DNA of 64,000 nt, taken from positions 143,835-207,834 of the forward strand of contig NZ_BPFA01000004.1 in the NCBI RefSeq assembly GCF_019655055.1, given 5' to 3'. The translations under genes were made by a program, and so were the position numbers. Positions 62,761 to 64,000 of the stretch are shown here, piece after piece (the first letter of the stretch is position 1; each line of letters starts with the position of its first letter). This stretch comes from Shewanella sp. MBTL60-112-B2 (GTDB taxonomy: Bacteria > Pseudomonadota > Gammaproteobacteria > Enterobacterales > Shewanellaceae). The notes beneath the pieces are model-generated. The model saw nothing but the letters and a program-made list of their open reading frames with translations, made no database searches and was not told the DNA's origin.

Positions 62761-63837
62761 TTAAGGGGATGGGTGAAGTGCTTGGCTAGAAGCTTTTCCT
62801 TTACACCATTTGCCGTTTTGATGCCGGCTCTTAAACTCGCACATAGCATCCCAACGACCGCTGACGCCACTGTATTGGCGTCGAAATGATTTGGCTGATG
62901 CTACCCATGCATCAGTAGATATACCCAGCTCATTGAGCAACTTAGGCTGGCTTGATTTGATAAAGCCGGTTTTGTCTGGCCTGATGGCTCTGCCAGTCCA
63001 ATCGATTAGCTCAAGATAATCACAGAACTGAAATGGAATAGCTGATTGCTGATCAGCTTGTGTCACGGCGGGCATTTCAGATAGGTTAGCGAACTGGTTT
63101 GAAGCATCAAATGGCAGAAGGGGAGTGACAGGAACTTTAGATGGTTTTTCAGCTTTATTGCTTGTCTGTTCAGAGGATGAGTCGATTGCTTTAAGCTCAG
63201 CAATCCGCTCTTTAATTGAGGTGAAATCAGAAGCTTGTACAGTATCGGCTATACCAGCCCTAATAGGGTTTAAGTCAACGTACATCATGCAAGCTAACAG
63301 TGCTTGTTCATCTAGTAATGCTTGAGATTTAAACCGCCCCTCCCAGAAAGCACCTTTACACTCGTCTTCACGATTCGCTCGGCGAGCAATATCTTCATTG
63401 AGGCAACGCATAAACCAAGAGATACTCGATAAACGCTCGTGCCATTCAGGCAGTAAACTATCGAGGATCATACGTTCCCCCTCTATTAAAGTGTCGCCAG
63501 TGAGGTATTTCGTCGCGACAGCATGCCCTTTAGTGACCTGATTCCACCGAGTAATGATGTCTCGGTTAGTCAGTGACTTAGCTTTATCTATGTCAATTTT
63601 AAGGACTAAGTGGTAGTGGTTACTCATGACGGCAAAGGCACAGATATCAATACAAAATATGTTTGAAAGCGTTTTTATTTTATCGACAATCCAATCACGT
63701 CGATGCTCAAAGCTTTTTCCCGATACAGCGTCTTCACCGCAGAGGTAAGCTCTTCTGACACAACGATTTATGATGTGATAGAAAGGCGTTGTTTCAGCAT
63801 CGATTAAGGTTCGTCTTGCACAGGTCATAATCGCCAT
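62761..63837 (-). CDS. REP-associated tyrosine transposase-like protein (IS200/Y1 type)
   Basis: 358 residues. The N-terminal half is an HUH-type Y1 domain (FYHIINRCVRRAYLCGEDAVSGKSFEHRR, FAVMSNHYHLVLKIDIDKAKS with the HxH pair) followed by GAFWEGRFKSQALLDEQALLACMMYVDLNPIRAGI, the standard C-terminal signature of RAYT transposases, then an additional Shewanella-type extension. Such enzymes act on single-stranded REP hairpins and are usually single copy and domesticated. No IS200 end structures are seen close by. The start could be ATG 63837 or 63828. Confidence 0.83.
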   Translation of the reverse strand: MAIMTCARRTLIDAETTPFYHIINRCVRRAYLCGEDAVSGKSFEHRRDWIVDKIKTLSNIFCIDICAFAVMSNHYHLVLKIDIDKAKSLTNRDIITRWNQVTKGHAVATKYLTGDTLIEGERMILDSLLPEWHERLSSISWFMRCLNEDIARRANREDECKGAFWEGRFKSQALLDEQALLACMMYVDLNPIRAGIADTVQASDFTSIKERIAELKAIDSSSEQTSNKAEKPSKVPVTPLLPFDASNQFANLSEMPAVTQADQQSAIPFQFCDYLELIDWTGRAIRPDKTGFIKSSQPKLLNELGISTDAWVASAKSFRRQYSGVSGRWDAMCEFKSRHQNGKWCKGKASSQALHPSP

Positions 63838-63904
63838 ACTCTACTAAGTAGTACAAATCAGGTACCTAAAAGCCTAGTAGAGGATAGTCTGAATCACAAA
63901 AAGA

Positions 63905-63922
63905 TATGGCTGTCCTATCTTT
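63905..63922. repeat. Second copy of the 18-base motif
   Basis: TATGGCTGTCCTATCTTT, identical to 50881-50898, 70 bases upstream of the transposase start. Confidence 0.7.
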
Positions 63923-63986
63923 CGTGTGCGGAGCCGCATGCAGGGTGGTGTGGGGGCTGGAGGTTAGATACCTCCGGCTACCCGAA
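63922..63986 (+). mobile_element. Probable 3' end of a group II intron (fragment)
   Basis: The sequence GAGCCGCATGC, then AGGGTGGTGTGGGGGC, then GGAGGTTAGATACCTCC and CTACCCGA has the order and wording of domain V/VI and the 3' terminus of bacterial group II introns. On the plus strand the intron body with its reverse transcriptase should lie just upstream, but a minus-strand transposase gene is there instead. This is therefore a fragment, or a family that I am misreading. Confidence 0.5.
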
Positions 63987-64000
63987 TAGCTTTCGCGTAT

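Noticed and set aside
1..64000. tRNA, rRNA, riboswitches and replication origin
   Set aside because: Scanning the intergenic spaces gave no cloverleaf, rRNA-like or known aptamer sequence; weak candidates were not kept.

Overview
The window looks like a chromosomal stretch of a marine gammaproteobacterium, most likely Shewanella. This is inferred from the protein families and gene order (rdgC, a trimeric porin, phoB-phoR-pstS; choice-of-anchor H and DUF4382 proteins; gadB beside an AspT-type exchanger; an RsmS/YbaM small protein), a moderate base composition, and abundant intrinsic terminators. No rRNA, tRNA, CRISPR array or prophage was seen. The left edge cuts ppnN and the right edge ends in what looks like the 3' tail of a group II intron.

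Layout. 1-4.2 kb: ppnN start, a diguanylate cyclase and a TPR protein with a decayed GGDEF domain. 4.3-7.1 kb: M61 peptidase and rdgC. 7.1-12.1 kb: phosphate-starvation block (porin, phoB, phoR, pstS) with Pho-box-like repeats. 12.1-14.9 kb: a short M9 collagenase-type peptidase and an M1 aminopeptidase. 14.9-16.96 kb: a non-coding stretch with five tandem small-RNA units. 17-26 kb: gpx, a DUF4382 lipoprotein, YfaZ, a 7TM-GGDEF-like sensor, an rRNA methyltransferase, DUF2461, YaiI, a putative modification-dependent nuclease, an AbrB-like protein, and a monooxygenase gene broken by a MITE. 27-36 kb: glutamate and pseudouridine metabolism (gadB, AspT-like exchanger, psuK-psuG, a DAACS symporter, gltS). 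36-46 kb: ECF sigma factor with an apparent ATT start, DUF6768, NUDIX, TrmK-like, pepT, fetB, rsmS, DUF599, an ABC1 kinase and an LRR-kinase. 46-52.9 kb: DUF3300, a PepSY/PhoP/PhoQ-like operon, a repeat-bounded islet, and a GlyGly-CTERM protein. 53-58 kb: two convergent TonB receptors with Fur-box-like sites. 58-64 kb: M20 hydrolase, TPR protein, rhlE, a REP-associated transposase and the intron tail.

Most notable: between the M1 peptidase and gpx lie five minus-strand units. Each has a sigma-E-like promoter (GAACTW, exactly 16 nt, TCTRA), a stretch complementary to a Shine-Dalgarno/start-codon region (it would pair with GGGA..AUGAUGAAC), a hairpin whose stem changes by compensatory substitutions while its loop keeps CUAGCGC, and an intrinsic terminator with 7-8 U. 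This architecture is what is known for the sigma-E-controlled, Hfq-dependent repressors of outer-membrane proteins (MicA, RybB, VrrA), but amplified five-fold in tandem. I know of no description of such an array. The function is inference; promoter, terminator and stem covariation are read directly from the sequence.
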